Shown here: in pieces, positions 41,886 through 49,516 of the stretch
How the letters are laid out: each line of letters starts with the position of its first letter
How positions within the stretch are numbered: the stretch's first letter is position 1
Assembly (NCBI GenBank): GCA_029781975.1
Contig: JAKOVQ010000031.1
Span: 1-55,484 of the forward strand
From: Acidobacteriota bacterium
GTDB lineage: Bacteria > Acidobacteriota > Thermoanaerobaculia > UBA5066
DNA: 55,484 bases
Direction: 5' to 3'
Translations under genes and position numbers: made by a program
The notes under the pieces: generated by a model
What the model was told of the DNA's origin: nothing
What the model saw: only the letters and a program-made list of their open reading frames with translations
The model's database searches: none

Positions 41886-43865
41886 CTACGTCTCGGCCTG
41901 GACGGGGATGATCACCGACTGCATCCCGTCCATCTGGAGACGGCGCTGGAGCGCGAACGGCGTCTGGTTGTGGAGGAGCCGGTTCGCGAAGTTCTCCCGC
42001 GGGAAGACGAGCTTCGAGGCGAAGAAGATGGGCCGGTCGAGCTCCTCCTTGACCTTTCGGCAGAGCTCGACGAGCTCGTCGAGGAGGTCGGTGCCCACCG
42101 CCATCCTCCCCTCCGCCCAGAGCCCGTTGCCGCGGGCGAACTCGACGTAGCGCGCGAGGTCCCGCTCGGTCTCGCGGCGGAGGTTCTCGATCTCGTCGAC
42201 CCCCTTGAAGTTGGCCGAGTCGACGACCCCCACGGAAAGGAAGACGACGTGCTTGAAGTAGCGCGGGAAGTAGCGCTGGACGCTCAGGAAGGAGTGGATC
42301 CCGAGGCCGTTGAAGCCCGAGACGAGGAAGACCGCGGTCGGCGTCGAGCGGCCGGGGGGAGCGAGGCTCGGGAACGCCCCCGACTCGCCGGCCTTCGGGA
42401 TCGTCGTCAGGACGTCGTCGGTCCGCCTGAGGAGCTGTCGGATCGAGGCGTAGTGCTTCTTGGTGACGACGCAGAGGGCGATGAGCGAGCCGGTGAGGAG
42501 GACCGTGACCCACCCTCCCTCGCGGAACTTCATCCCGACGGTCACCACCAGGATCGTCCCCGTCAGGAGGAGGCCGACCCCGTTCACGAGGAGCCGGTGC
42601 CGCCAGGAGGGCTCCTTCGCCCGCACCTTCCACCAGTGGACGCACATCCCGAGCTGCGACAGGGTGAACGTGAGGAAGACGTTGATCGAGTACATGACGA
42701 CGATGACGTCGATCCGCCCCCCCGTGTAGAGGAGGAGGCCGATGGCCGCGCCCCCCATGACGAGGATCCCGTTCTGCGTCACGAGCCGGTCGGAGAGGAG
42801 GCTGAAGCGGTGGGGGACCCACGAGTCGAGCGCCATGTTGGAGAGGACGCGCGGCCCGTCGAGGAACCCCGCCTGCGCGGCGACGAAGAGGAGCGCCCCC
42901 TCCGCCAGGAGCGTCAGCAGGACGAACGTCGACGCCGCCGGCCCGGCGCCGAAGGCCTCGAGCGACAGCTTCCTCGCCAGGACCGCGTTCAGGGTCTGCC
43001 CCTCGATCCGGTGGACCCCGGCCAGGAGGTAGCAGAGGATCAGCCCTCCGGCCGTCGTGGCGAGCGACAGCGCCATGTACGTCATCGTCCGGCGCCCCGT
43101 CTGGACGCGCGGCTCCCGGAGGATCTGCAGGCCGTTGGAGACCGCCTCGATCCCCGTGTAGGTCCCGCCGCCGAGCGAGAACGCCTTCAGGAGGAGCGCC
43201 AGCGTCCCGACGGCGCCCAGCGTCGCCCACGACTCCCGGGCGTCCCGCGTCGTGGCGGCCGCCAGCTCGGGGAAGGCCCCGACGTGGCGGCCGATCCCGT
43301 AGGCGATCAGGAGGGCGTGCGTGGCGAGGAAGAGGAGGAAGATCGGGAGGAGGACCTTGACCGACTCCTTGATCCCACGGAGGTTCAGGACGATGAGCCC
43401 CGCGACGACGAGGAGCGAGTAGGCGAGCTGCCGCGCCGGCGCGACGTCCCCGTGGAGCGAGGAGAGGGCCCCGACCCCGGCCGCGACCGACATCGCGATC
43501 GTCAGGGCGTAGTCGACCACGAGCGCCGCCCCCGAGACGAGGCCCGCCGCCGGCCCGAGGAGGTGCGTGGCGACGAGGTAGCCGCCGCCGCCGGTGGGGA
43601 AGAGCCCGATGATCTGCGAGTACGACGCCGAGATCACCGTGATGGTGACCGCGGTCGCGAGGGCGAGGAAGACGGCCAGGTGGGTGTGCGTCCCGAGGGC
43701 CACGAAGGTCTCCTCGGGGCCGTAGCACGAGGAGGAGAGGCCGTCGGCGCCGAGCCCGACCCAGGCGAGGAACGCGACGAGGGAGATGTGGTGGAAGACC
43801 CTCGGGTCGAGGGGGTCTCGGCTTTCTCCCAGGAGGACGCGCCGGAGGGTCCCGAAAGCGGCCAT
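41886..43865 (-). CDS. APC-superfamily permease (KUP/KimA-like), probable K+ or amino-acid transporter
   Basis: 659 residues, with 12 or so TM helices over residues 25-470 followed by a ~180-residue cytoplasmic domain. The N-terminus ISLVAFLAWVGLGADGLSSSCYGPEE resembles the TM1 break of APC carriers. GLFPTGGGGYLVAT (TM2-3), SLGGGTYTGIEAVSNG and the C-terminal VFLVSGFNGLGIHSFL are further cues. A cytoplasmic regulatory tail is typical of KimA-type potassium symporters, hence the suggestion, but amino-acid transport cannot be excluded. ATG 43865 lies 12 nt after TATACT. It is divergent from the DEAD-box gene. Confidence 0.78.
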   Translation of the reverse strand: MAAFGTLRRVLLGESRDPLDPRVFHHISLVAFLAWVGLGADGLSSSCYGPEETFVALGTHTHLAVFLALATAVTITVISASYSQIIGLFPTGGGGYLVATHLLGPAAGLVSGAALVVDYALTIAMSVAAGVGALSSLHGDVAPARQLAYSLLVVAGLIVLNLRGIKESVKVLLPIFLLFLATHALLIAYGIGRHVGAFPELAAATTRDARESWATLGAVGTLALLLKAFSLGGGTYTGIEAVSNGLQILREPRVQTGRRTMTYMALSLATTAGGLILCYLLAGVHRIEGQTLNAVLARKLSLEAFGAGPAASTFVLLTLLAEGALLFVAAQAGFLDGPRVLSNMALDSWVPHRFSLLSDRLVTQNGILVMGGAAIGLLLYTGGRIDVIVVMYSINVFLTFTLSQLGMCVHWWKVRAKEPSWRHRLLVNGVGLLLTGTILVVTVGMKFREGGWVTVLLTGSLIALCVVTKKHYASIRQLLRRTDDVLTTIPKAGESGAFPSLAPPGRSTPTAVFLVSGFNGLGIHSFLSVQRYFPRYFKHVVFLSVGVVDSANFKGVDEIENLRRETERDLARYVEFARGNGLWAEGRMAVGTDLLDELVELCRKVKEELDRPIFFASKLVFPRENFANRLLHNQTPFALQRRLQMDGMQSVIIPVQAET

Positions 43866-43877
43866 GCGCGATCTTTC

Positions 43878-43883
43878 AGTATA
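43878..43883 (-). promoter_or_regulatory. Putative -10 (TATACT) for the permease
   Basis: GGCTATACT, 12 nt before ATG 43865 on the minus strand, implying a leader of a few bases at most. Confidence 0.55.
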
Positions 43884-43912
43884 GCCGCCGGCGGCCCGGG
43901 ATCGTGGCGGGC

Positions 43913-43918
43913 TACAAT
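43913..43918 (+). promoter_or_regulatory. Putative -10 (TACAAT) for leaderless DEAD-box helicase
   Basis: GGGCTACAAT followed by 9 nt (GGGCGCCGG) and ATG 43928. This position selects ATG 43928 over the in-frame GTG at 43904, which lies upstream of the hexamer. Confidence 0.65.
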
Positions 43919-43927
43919 GGGCGCCGG

Positions 43928-45724
43928 ATGACTGACCCCGCCGCGGCCTCCGCGGACCACCTCTCGAACCTCTTCTTCCTCGACCTCGGCCTTCCGCACC
44001 CCGTCCAGGCAGGGATCGCCGCCTGCGGGTTCACACGCGCGACCCCGGTCCAGGCCGCCACTCTGCCGCTCCTCCTCCAGGGGAAGGACGTCGCCGCCCA
44101 GGCCCAGACCGGGACCGGCAAGACGGCCGCGTACCTCATCTCCATCCTGACCCGGCTCGTGACGAGCGACCCCCTGCCCGGGCGCCGCCCGGGGATGCCG
44201 CGCGCCCTCGTCGTCGCCCCCACGCGCGAGCTCGCCGTCCAGATCGAGCACGACGCGCACGCCCTCGCCCGGTTCGTCGGGCCGCGGATCGTGACCGTCT
44301 ACGGGGGCCTCGACTACGCCCGGCAGCGCGACCAGCTCCGCGCCGGGTGCGAGGTCCTCATCGGGACCCCGGGGCGCCTCCTCGACTACGAGGGGCAGGG
44401 AGCCACGTCGTTCGGCGCGGTCGAGTCCCTCGTGATCGACGAGGCCGACCGGCTCTTCGACCTCGGGTTCATCAAGGACCTGCGCCGGATCCTGAGGCGC
44501 TGCCCGCCGGCCCGGAGCCGCCACTCGATGCTCTTCTCCGCGACCCTCTCCTGGCGCGTGATGGAGCTGGCGTGGGAGCACATGAACGACGCCGTGCGGA
44601 TCGAGATCCGCCCGGAGCAGCTGACGGCCGACCGCGTCGTGCAGACGCTCTACCACGTCTCCGCCTCGGAGAAGACGTCGCTCCTCCTCGGGCTCCTCGG
44701 ACACGAAGGGCCGGACACGCGGAGCATGCTCTTCGTCAACACGAAGCGGTACGCCGAGCGGCTCGTCGCCGTCCTGGAGCGGAACGGCTTCCGCGCGGGC
44801 GCGCTCAACGGGGACATCCCCCAGGCCCGGCGCCTCAAGATCCTCTCGGACTTCAAGGCCGGGAAGATGCCGATCCTCGTCGCGACGGACGTCGCGTCGC
44901 GGGGCCTCCACATCGACGGCGTCACGCACGTCTACAACGTCGACCTCCCGCAGGACCCGGAGGACTACGTCCACCGGATCGGGCGGACGGCCCGCGCGGG
45001 CCAGTCGGGGAAGGCGATCTCCCTCGCCTGCGAGGACTACGTCTGGTCGCTCGACGCCATCGAGAGGCTCCTCGGGACGAAGATCCCCGTGGCGCACGCC
45101 GAGGACGCGCTCTACGCGCGGGTCGAGCGGGGCGCTCCCCCTCCCCGGCCGACGCTGGTCTCGGGAGGGAGCCACCGGGGCTCCTCCTCGAGACGCCCTC
45201 CCCTGCGCGAGGAGCCGGAGCCGCTCGAGGAGCCCGCCCCACCCGTCCCGCGCCCCCCGGCCGCGGTCGCGGAAGGCCCCGCGCGTCCCCGGCACGTCCC
45301 CGCCGCGATCCCGCCGGCACCCGTCGTCGCGGAGGCCCCGGCCCCGGCCGCGGTCGCAGCCCCGGTCGCGGTCCCGGTGGCGGCCCTCGTCGCCGCCGGC
45401 TCCGATTCACCGGCCGGTCCGCGGCTCGTGAGGGACGGCGGCGAGGCGATCGAGCCCGGGACGACGGCGACGGAGGCCGGGACGGCCCCCGAGACCGCCG
45501 AAGGCGAGGGGATGGAGGCCGGACCCGCCGTCCCCGACGTGGCGACCGCCGACTTCTGGGTCCGCGAGGCGTTCTCCCTCGAGATCCCGGAAGGGGGGTT
45601 CGGCGTCTCGTCGTCACCCGGCGCGCCGGGCGCGGCTCCCTCCGCCCAGAGGAAGAGGCGCCGGCGGCGCCGGAAGCCCGGCTCCGGGGCCGCGGAGGCT
45701 CCGGTCCCCGTCACCGAGCCCTGA
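43928..45724 (+). CDS. DEAD-box RNA helicase (RhlB/RhlE-like) with low-complexity tail
   Basis: 598 residues; ATP-dependent RNA unwinding. All core motifs are present: Q motif around FTRATPVQAATLP, I AQTGTGKT, Ia PTRELA, Ib TPGRL, II DEAD, III SAT, V ATDVASRGLH, VI HRIGRTARAGQ. The core ends at about residue 390; the remaining ~200 residues are Pro/Ala/Glu-rich and end in a basic cluster RKRRRRRRK. Such tails usually bind RNA or partner proteins. Rho is encoded 2.5 kb away, convergently oriented. The start is set by the -10 position. Confidence 0.95.
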   Translation: MTDPAAASADHLSNLFFLDLGLPHPVQAGIAACGFTRATPVQAATLPLLLQGKDVAAQAQTGTGKTAAYLISILTRLVTSDPLPGRRPGMPRALVVAPTRELAVQIEHDAHALARFVGPRIVTVYGGLDYARQRDQLRAGCEVLIGTPGRLLDYEGQGATSFGAVESLVIDEADRLFDLGFIKDLRRILRRCPPARSRHSMLFSATLSWRVMELAWEHMNDAVRIEIRPEQLTADRVVQTLYHVSASEKTSLLLGLLGHEGPDTRSMLFVNTKRYAERLVAVLERNGFRAGALNGDIPQARRLKILSDFKAGKMPILVATDVASRGLHIDGVTHVYNVDLPQDPEDYVHRIGRTARAGQSGKAISLACEDYVWSLDAIERLLGTKIPVAHAEDALYARVERGAPPPRPTLVSGGSHRGSSSRRPPLREEPEPLEEPAPPVPRPPAAVAEGPARPRHVPAAIPPAPVVAEAPAPAAVAAPVAVPVAALVAAGSDSPAGPRLVRDGGEAIEPGTTATEAGTAPETAEGEGMEAGPAVPDVATADFWVREAFSLEIPEGGFGVSSSPGAPGAAPSAQRKRRRRRRKPGSGAAEAPVPVTEP

Positions 45725-45742
45725 TCGCGCGGGCGCGGCGGG

Positions 45743-45748
45743 TATCAT
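45743..45748 (+). promoter_or_regulatory. Putative -10 (TATCAT) for the hydrolase gene
   Basis: GGTATCAT, 21 nt before ATG 45770. Here a GGGAGGTG site follows, so the leader is short but carries a Shine-Dalgarno, in contrast to the leaderless genes. Confidence 0.45.
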
Positions 45749-45769
45749 GGGGCGGCCGGGAGGTGCCCG

Positions 45770-46579
45770 ATGCCCTTCGCGTCCGTCAGGGGAGCTCGCT
45801 TCTACTACGAGGTCGGCGGACAGGGCGACCTCGTCATCCTGCTGCACGGCGTCCTGGCGAACGCCGACATCATGGAGGCGCCCGCCACCGGGCTCGCATC
45901 GGGGTTCCGGGCGGCGCGGCTCGACCGGAGGGGGTGCGGCCGGACGACCCCTCCGACCGAGGGACCGGTCCCCCTCCAGGAGGAGGCGGCCGACGTCCTC
46001 GCCCTCCTCGACTGGCTCTCCATCGAGAAGACGCACTTCCTCGCGCACGACGACGGCTGCGAGGTGGCGCTCGAGTTCGCGCTCTCGCACCCGGAGCGGA
46101 CCGGCTCCGTCGGCCTCCTGGCACCCTCCCTCGAAGGGTTCCCGCTGAGCCCCGAGGCGGCCGCCGCCGCGGCCGACCTGCGCGCCGCCCTGAAGGCCGA
46201 CCACGCGAAAGCGCTCGAGGAGAAGCTCTTCCCCTCGGTCCTCTTCGACGTGACGCGGGAGCACGAGGGGATGTACGAGCGGGTGACGGACATCTTCCGG
46301 CGCTACCCGATCAGCCCCGGGCGCCTGGACCGGACGCCGCGCGCCGGCGCCGCGCTGGCCGGGAGGCTGGGGCAGGTCTCGGCTCCGCTCGAGGTCCTGG
46401 TCGGCGAGCGCGACGAGCCGGACAGGGTCCGCTGCGCCCAGGCGATCGCGGCGGGAGTCCCCGGCGCGGCGCTCGAGATCATTCCGGACACCTCGCGCTT
46501 CCTCCACGTCGAGGAGGCGCGGCTCGTCATGCGCCGGCTGACCGACTTCTTCCTGCCGGAGCCTGAGATCGAGCGCTGA
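45770..46579 (+). CDS. Alpha/beta hydrolase with atypical triad
   Basis: 269 residues, a compact single-domain alpha/beta hydrolase: LVILLHGVLANAD (oxyanion HG), RLDRRGCGRT, a nucleophile elbow FLAHDDGCEVALEFA, and the acid Asp in LVGERDEPD. The nucleophile position is Asp rather than Ser, as in haloalkane dehalogenases and epoxide hydrolases (HDWG-type elbow). The position normally holding the catalytic His reads DTSRFLHVEE, that is Arg, with a His three residues on. Activity is therefore uncertain: either the nearby His serves, or the enzyme is inactive. No signal peptide. ATG 45770 is preceded by GGGAGGTG. Confidence 0.8.
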   Translation: MPFASVRGARFYYEVGGQGDLVILLHGVLANADIMEAPATGLASGFRAARLDRRGCGRTTPPTEGPVPLQEEAADVLALLDWLSIEKTHFLAHDDGCEVALEFALSHPERTGSVGLLAPSLEGFPLSPEAAAAAADLRAALKADHAKALEEKLFPSVLFDVTREHEGMYERVTDIFRRYPISPGRLDRTPRAGAALAGRLGQVSAPLEVLVGERDEPDRVRCAQAIAAGVPGAALEIIPDTSRFLHVEEARLVMRRLTDFFLPEPEIER

Positions 46580-46601
46580 CGCTGGTCACCCCCGGGGGGG
46601 G

Positions 46602-46630
46602 CCGGGGGGATCGAGAAACCCCCGGGATCA
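46602..46630 (+). repeat. Dispersed palindrome, copy 4
   Basis: Same core as 41857-41885 (CCGGGGGGATCGAGAAAC..., ending GGGATCA). It lies between the convergent hydrolase and rho stops. Confidence 0.9.
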
Positions 46631-46651
46631 TGGACGAGCGCTAGCCGAGCC

Positions 46652-48100
46652 TCACTGGATCGACCGGAGGAACTCCTCGTTCGTCTTCGTCCGGACGAGC
46701 TTCGAGAGGAGGAGCTCCATCGCGTCGACCGGCTTCACCGAGGCGAGCGCGCGGCGGAGCTTGTGGATCTTCGGGAGCTCCTCGGGCGTGTAGAGCTTCT
46801 CTTCCTTGCGCGTCCCGGAGGCCGGGATGTTGATGCACGGGAAGACCCGGCGGTCGAACAGGGTCCGGTCGAGGACGATCTCGCAGTTCCCGGTCCCCTT
46901 GAACTCCTCGAAGATCACGTCGTCCATCCGGCTGCCGGTGTCGACGAGGCAGGTGGCGACGATGGTCAGGGAGCCGCCGTCCTCGTGGTTGCGCGCGCCG
47001 CCGAAGAAGCGCCTCGGCTTCTCCATCGTCCGGGCGTCGATGCCGCCGGAGAGGATCTTCCCGCTCCCGCGCTGCTCGTTGTTGTAGGCGCGGCTCATCC
47101 GGGTGATCGAGTCGCAGAAGATGACGACGTCGTGCCCGATCTCCACGAGCCGCTTGGCCCTCTCGAAGCACGCCTCGGCCACGGAGATGTGGTGCGCGGC
47201 GTTCATGTCGGCCGACGAGGCGACGACCTCGCCTCGGACGAGGGACCGCTGCATGTCGGTCACCTCCTCGGGGCGCTCGTCGACGAGGAGCATGAAGATC
47301 TTGACGTCGGGGTCGTTCTTGGCGATCCCGTTCGCCATCACCTTCAGGAGGGTCGTCTTTCCGGCCTTCGGCGGGGCGACGATCAGGCAGCGCTGGCCGC
47401 GGCCGATCGGCGTCACGAGGTCGAGGACGCGGCCGGAGATCTCGTCCGGCGCCGTCTCGAGCCGGAGCCGCCGGTTCGGGTCGATCGAGATCCCCTTGTG
47501 GAACTGGACGTACCGCGAGCGGTACTCCGCGGGCTCGCGCCCCTCGACCCTCACGATCCGCCCGACGACGGGACCCTTTCCGCCCCGGGGCGAGGCCTCG
47601 GCCTCGACGAGGAGGCCGTCCTCGAGGTCCTCCCCCTCGACGAGGTGCTTCGGGAGGAAGGGGTCCCCCTTCTCGGGGAAGAAGGTCTCGGGGGAGATGA
47701 GGACCCCGGAGTGGTCCCCGTGGAGCTTGACGATCCCGGAGACGGCGAGCGCCGGAGCGGCCTCGCGCCGGGGGGCGGCGTCGCGGGCGGGCCGGGAGTC
47801 GTCGGCCGCGTCGGCCGGCGTCCCCTCCCTCGCGGGCCCGTCGCCCGGGGCTCCCTTGCCGCGCCCGCGGCGCCGCCGGCGCCGCCGGCGCCGCCGGGGC
47901 GGCTCCACCGACCCGTCCTCGGCGCGGGCCCCGGCCTCGGGCTCCTCGGAGGCGTCCTCGCCGTCGGCGCCGTCGGCGCCGTCAGCGGCCTCGACACCTT
48001 CGGGCCCTTCGGAATCCAGGGCCTCGAGGTCCCCGGCCGTTGCCTTCTCCTCCTCGGCCCAGACGGCTTCGGCTCGCTCTTTCGGGTCGGTTTCGTTCAA
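46652..48100 (-). CDS. rho: Transcription termination factor Rho
   Basis: 482 residues; hexameric RNA-dependent ATPase that ends transcription. RNA-binding (CSD) part: [16 protein letters not shown]. Motor: P-loop [12 protein letters not shown] (about 240), Walker [13 protein letters not shown]-loop region [21 protein letters not shown], and R-loop [20 protein letters not shown]. The first ~120 residues are acidic then strongly basic (ten consecutive Arg followed by GRGKG) and replace the usual N-terminal helix bundle. The start is TTG 48100, selected by GGAGGA six bases upstream. A ~200-nt leader precedes it. Confidence 0.95.
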   Translation of the reverse strand: MNETDPKERAEAVWAEEEKATAGDLEALDSEGPEGVEAADGADGADGEDASEEPEAGARAEDGSVEPPRRRRRRRRRRGRGKGAPGDGPAREGTPADAADDSRPARDAAPRREAAPALAVSGIVKLHGDHSGVLISPETFFPEKGDPFLPKHLVEGEDLEDGLLVEAEASPRGGKGPVVGRIVRVEGREPAEYRSRYVQFHKGISIDPNRRLRLETAPDEISGRVLDLVTPIGRGQRCLIVAPPKAGKTTLLKVMANGIAKNDPDVKIFMLLVDERPEEVTDMQRSLVRGEVVASSADMNAAHHISVAEACFERAKRLVEIGHDVVIFCDSITRMSRAYNNEQRGSGKILSGGIDARTMEKPRRFFGGARNHEDGGSLTIVATCLVDTGSRMDDVIFEEFKGTGNCEIVLDRTLFDRRVFPCINIPASGTRKEEKLYTPEELPKIHKLRRALASVKPVDAMELLLSKLVRTKTNEEFLRSIQ

Positions 48101-48303
48101 GCTGTTCCTCCGGCGCGGTCCCCCCGCGGGGCTCGCGACCTGGCTCCACGCGAGCGCCAGCCGGACGCGCGGACCCTCTCGATGTCTCGGAGCGCGAACG
48201 GGGTCGAGACGTCACGTCCCGCCCTCCGTTCCTCCCGGCCGGATCGATCGCCGCTCCCCTCGGGAGCCACGCGGCAACCGGCACCAGCCTCGACGGCAGG
48301 ATG
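48101..48303 (-). promoter_or_regulatory. Leader region of rho
   Basis: 203 nt without a gene between the radical SAM gene stop and the rho TTG. A TAGCAT hexamer (48301-48306, minus) overlaps the upstream stop; if it is the -10, rho has a leader of about 190 nt, far longer than its neighbours. Rho leaders in other bacteria mediate autoregulation by Rho-dependent attenuation. I see no long open reading frame and no clear riboswitch in it. Confidence 0.4.
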
Positions 48304-49437
48304 CTACGCCGAAGCCGAAGACGGCGTCAATTTCGGTCCCGGGGAGGGGTCCGGGCGCGCCGCCAGGGCCTCCTCCACGGTCCAGAGCCCCGCGAGGCGG
48401 GTCCGGCACCCCGGGCAGAGCCCCCCCGGGAGGAGGCTGTTCGCCAGGACGCGGAAGCCCCGCCTCTCGACGGCAACCGTGCCGCATGCGGGGCAGCGCG
48501 TGGTCTCGCCGTCACCGACCCGTCCGGGGAGGTTCCCGGCGTAGACGTAGCGGAGCCCCTCCTCCCGTCCGATCTCGACGGCCCGGAGGAGCGAGCGGAG
48601 GCCCGTCGCGTCCCGGTCGGTCATCCGGTAGTCGGGGTGGAACGCCGTGAGGTGCCAGGGGACGTCCGGCGAGAGCCCCGCGAGGAAGCGTGCCGCGTCC
48701 CGGAGCTCCTCGTCCGAGTCGTTGAAGCCGGGGACGACGAGCGTCACCACCTCGACCCAGAACGAGCGCGCAACGAGGAGGCGCAGCGTGTCGAGGACCG
48801 CCTGGAGCCTCCCCCCCACGCTCCGGTACGGCTCGTCGCGCATGGCCTTGAGGTCGACCTTGTAGGCGTCGACGAGCGGCCGGAGGTAGTCGATCACCTC
48901 GGGCGTCCCGTTCCCGTTCGAGACGTAGCTCGTCAGGAGGCCGGCGGCCCGCGCCGGGCGGAAGACGGCCGCCGCCCACTCGGAGGTGATCAGCGGCTCG
49001 TTGTACGTCGACGTCACCATCGTCGCCCCCTGCTCGCGGGCGAGGCCCACGAGCTCCTCGGGCGACGTCCGTCGGGGCCGGGCGAACTCGTCCGCCTCCG
49101 GGTCGCGGCCGGTCTGGCTGATCTCCCAGTTCTGGCAGTAGGGGCACTTGTAGTCGCAGCCCAGCATCCCGAACGAGAGAGCGGTCGCCCCGGGGCTGAC
49201 GTGGAAGAACGGCTTCTTCTCGATCGGGTCGGCCGCCACCGACGCCACGTAGCCGAACGGGACCCGGAGGACCCCGTCCGAGACGAACCGGACCCTGCAG
49301 ACCCCCTCGTGCCCCTCCCCGATCAGGCACCTGTGGCCGCACGCCACGCACCGCACCTTCCCGCCCTCGGGCCGGACGAGCTCCGCGGGCGCGGTCAGGG
49401 CGGCGAGCCGCCCCCGGACGGGGGAGGAGGTCGGCAT
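48304..49437 (-). CDS. AMMECR1-Memo-type radical SAM enzyme
   Basis: 377 residues. The 4Fe-4S motif is GCDYKCPYCQNWEISQ (CX3CX2C). The N-terminus has an extra Cys set (CVACGHRC...EGVCRVR), and the C-terminus a CPACG...CPGC pair that could form a zinc or Fe-S rubredoxin-like site. ADPIEKKPFFHVSPG and GNLPGRV fit the radical SAM partner of the AMMECR1/Memo three-gene system (TIGR04337 type), whose substrate is unknown. The AMMECR1 and Memo partners are not encoded in this window. ATG 49437 lies 9 nt after TAACAT, without a Shine-Dalgarno. Confidence 0.9.
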   Translation of the reverse strand: MPTSSPVRGRLAALTAPAELVRPEGGKVRCVACGHRCLIGEGHEGVCRVRFVSDGVLRVPFGYVASVAADPIEKKPFFHVSPGATALSFGMLGCDYKCPYCQNWEISQTGRDPEADEFARPRRTSPEELVGLAREQGATMVTSTYNEPLITSEWAAAVFRPARAAGLLTSYVSNGNGTPEVIDYLRPLVDAYKVDLKAMRDEPYRSVGGRLQAVLDTLRLLVARSFWVEVVTLVVPGFNDSDEELRDAARFLAGLSPDVPWHLTAFHPDYRMTDRDATGLRSLLRAVEIGREEGLRYVYAGNLPGRVGDGETTRCPACGTVAVERRGFRVLANSLLPGGLCPGCRTRLAGLWTVEEALAARPDPSPGPKLTPSSASA

Positions 49438-49446
49438 CGCAGGACG

Positions 49447-49452
49447 ATGTTA
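49447..49452 (-). promoter_or_regulatory. Putative -10 (TAACAT) for the radical SAM gene
   Basis: CGTAACAT, 9 nt before ATG 49437 on the minus strand. Confidence 0.55.
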
Positions 49453-49503
49453 CGCCCGCCGGGGAGGGCTCGCCCCGGGGAACGGGACGTGCATGGACCC
49501 CGC

Positions 49504-49509
49504 TAGAAT
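49504..49509 (+). promoter_or_regulatory. Putative -10 (TAGAAT) for leaderless propeller protein gene
   Basis: GCTAGAAT followed by 7 nt (GCGCGCC) and GTG 49517. It rules out the upstream ATG at 49493 and gives a textbook signal peptide. Confidence 0.65.
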
Positions 49510-49516
49510 GCGCGCC

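Noticed and set aside
43904-43927. GTG start for the DEAD-box helicase
   Set aside because: It lies before the TACAAT hexamer; ATG 43928 fits the leaderless pattern and family length.
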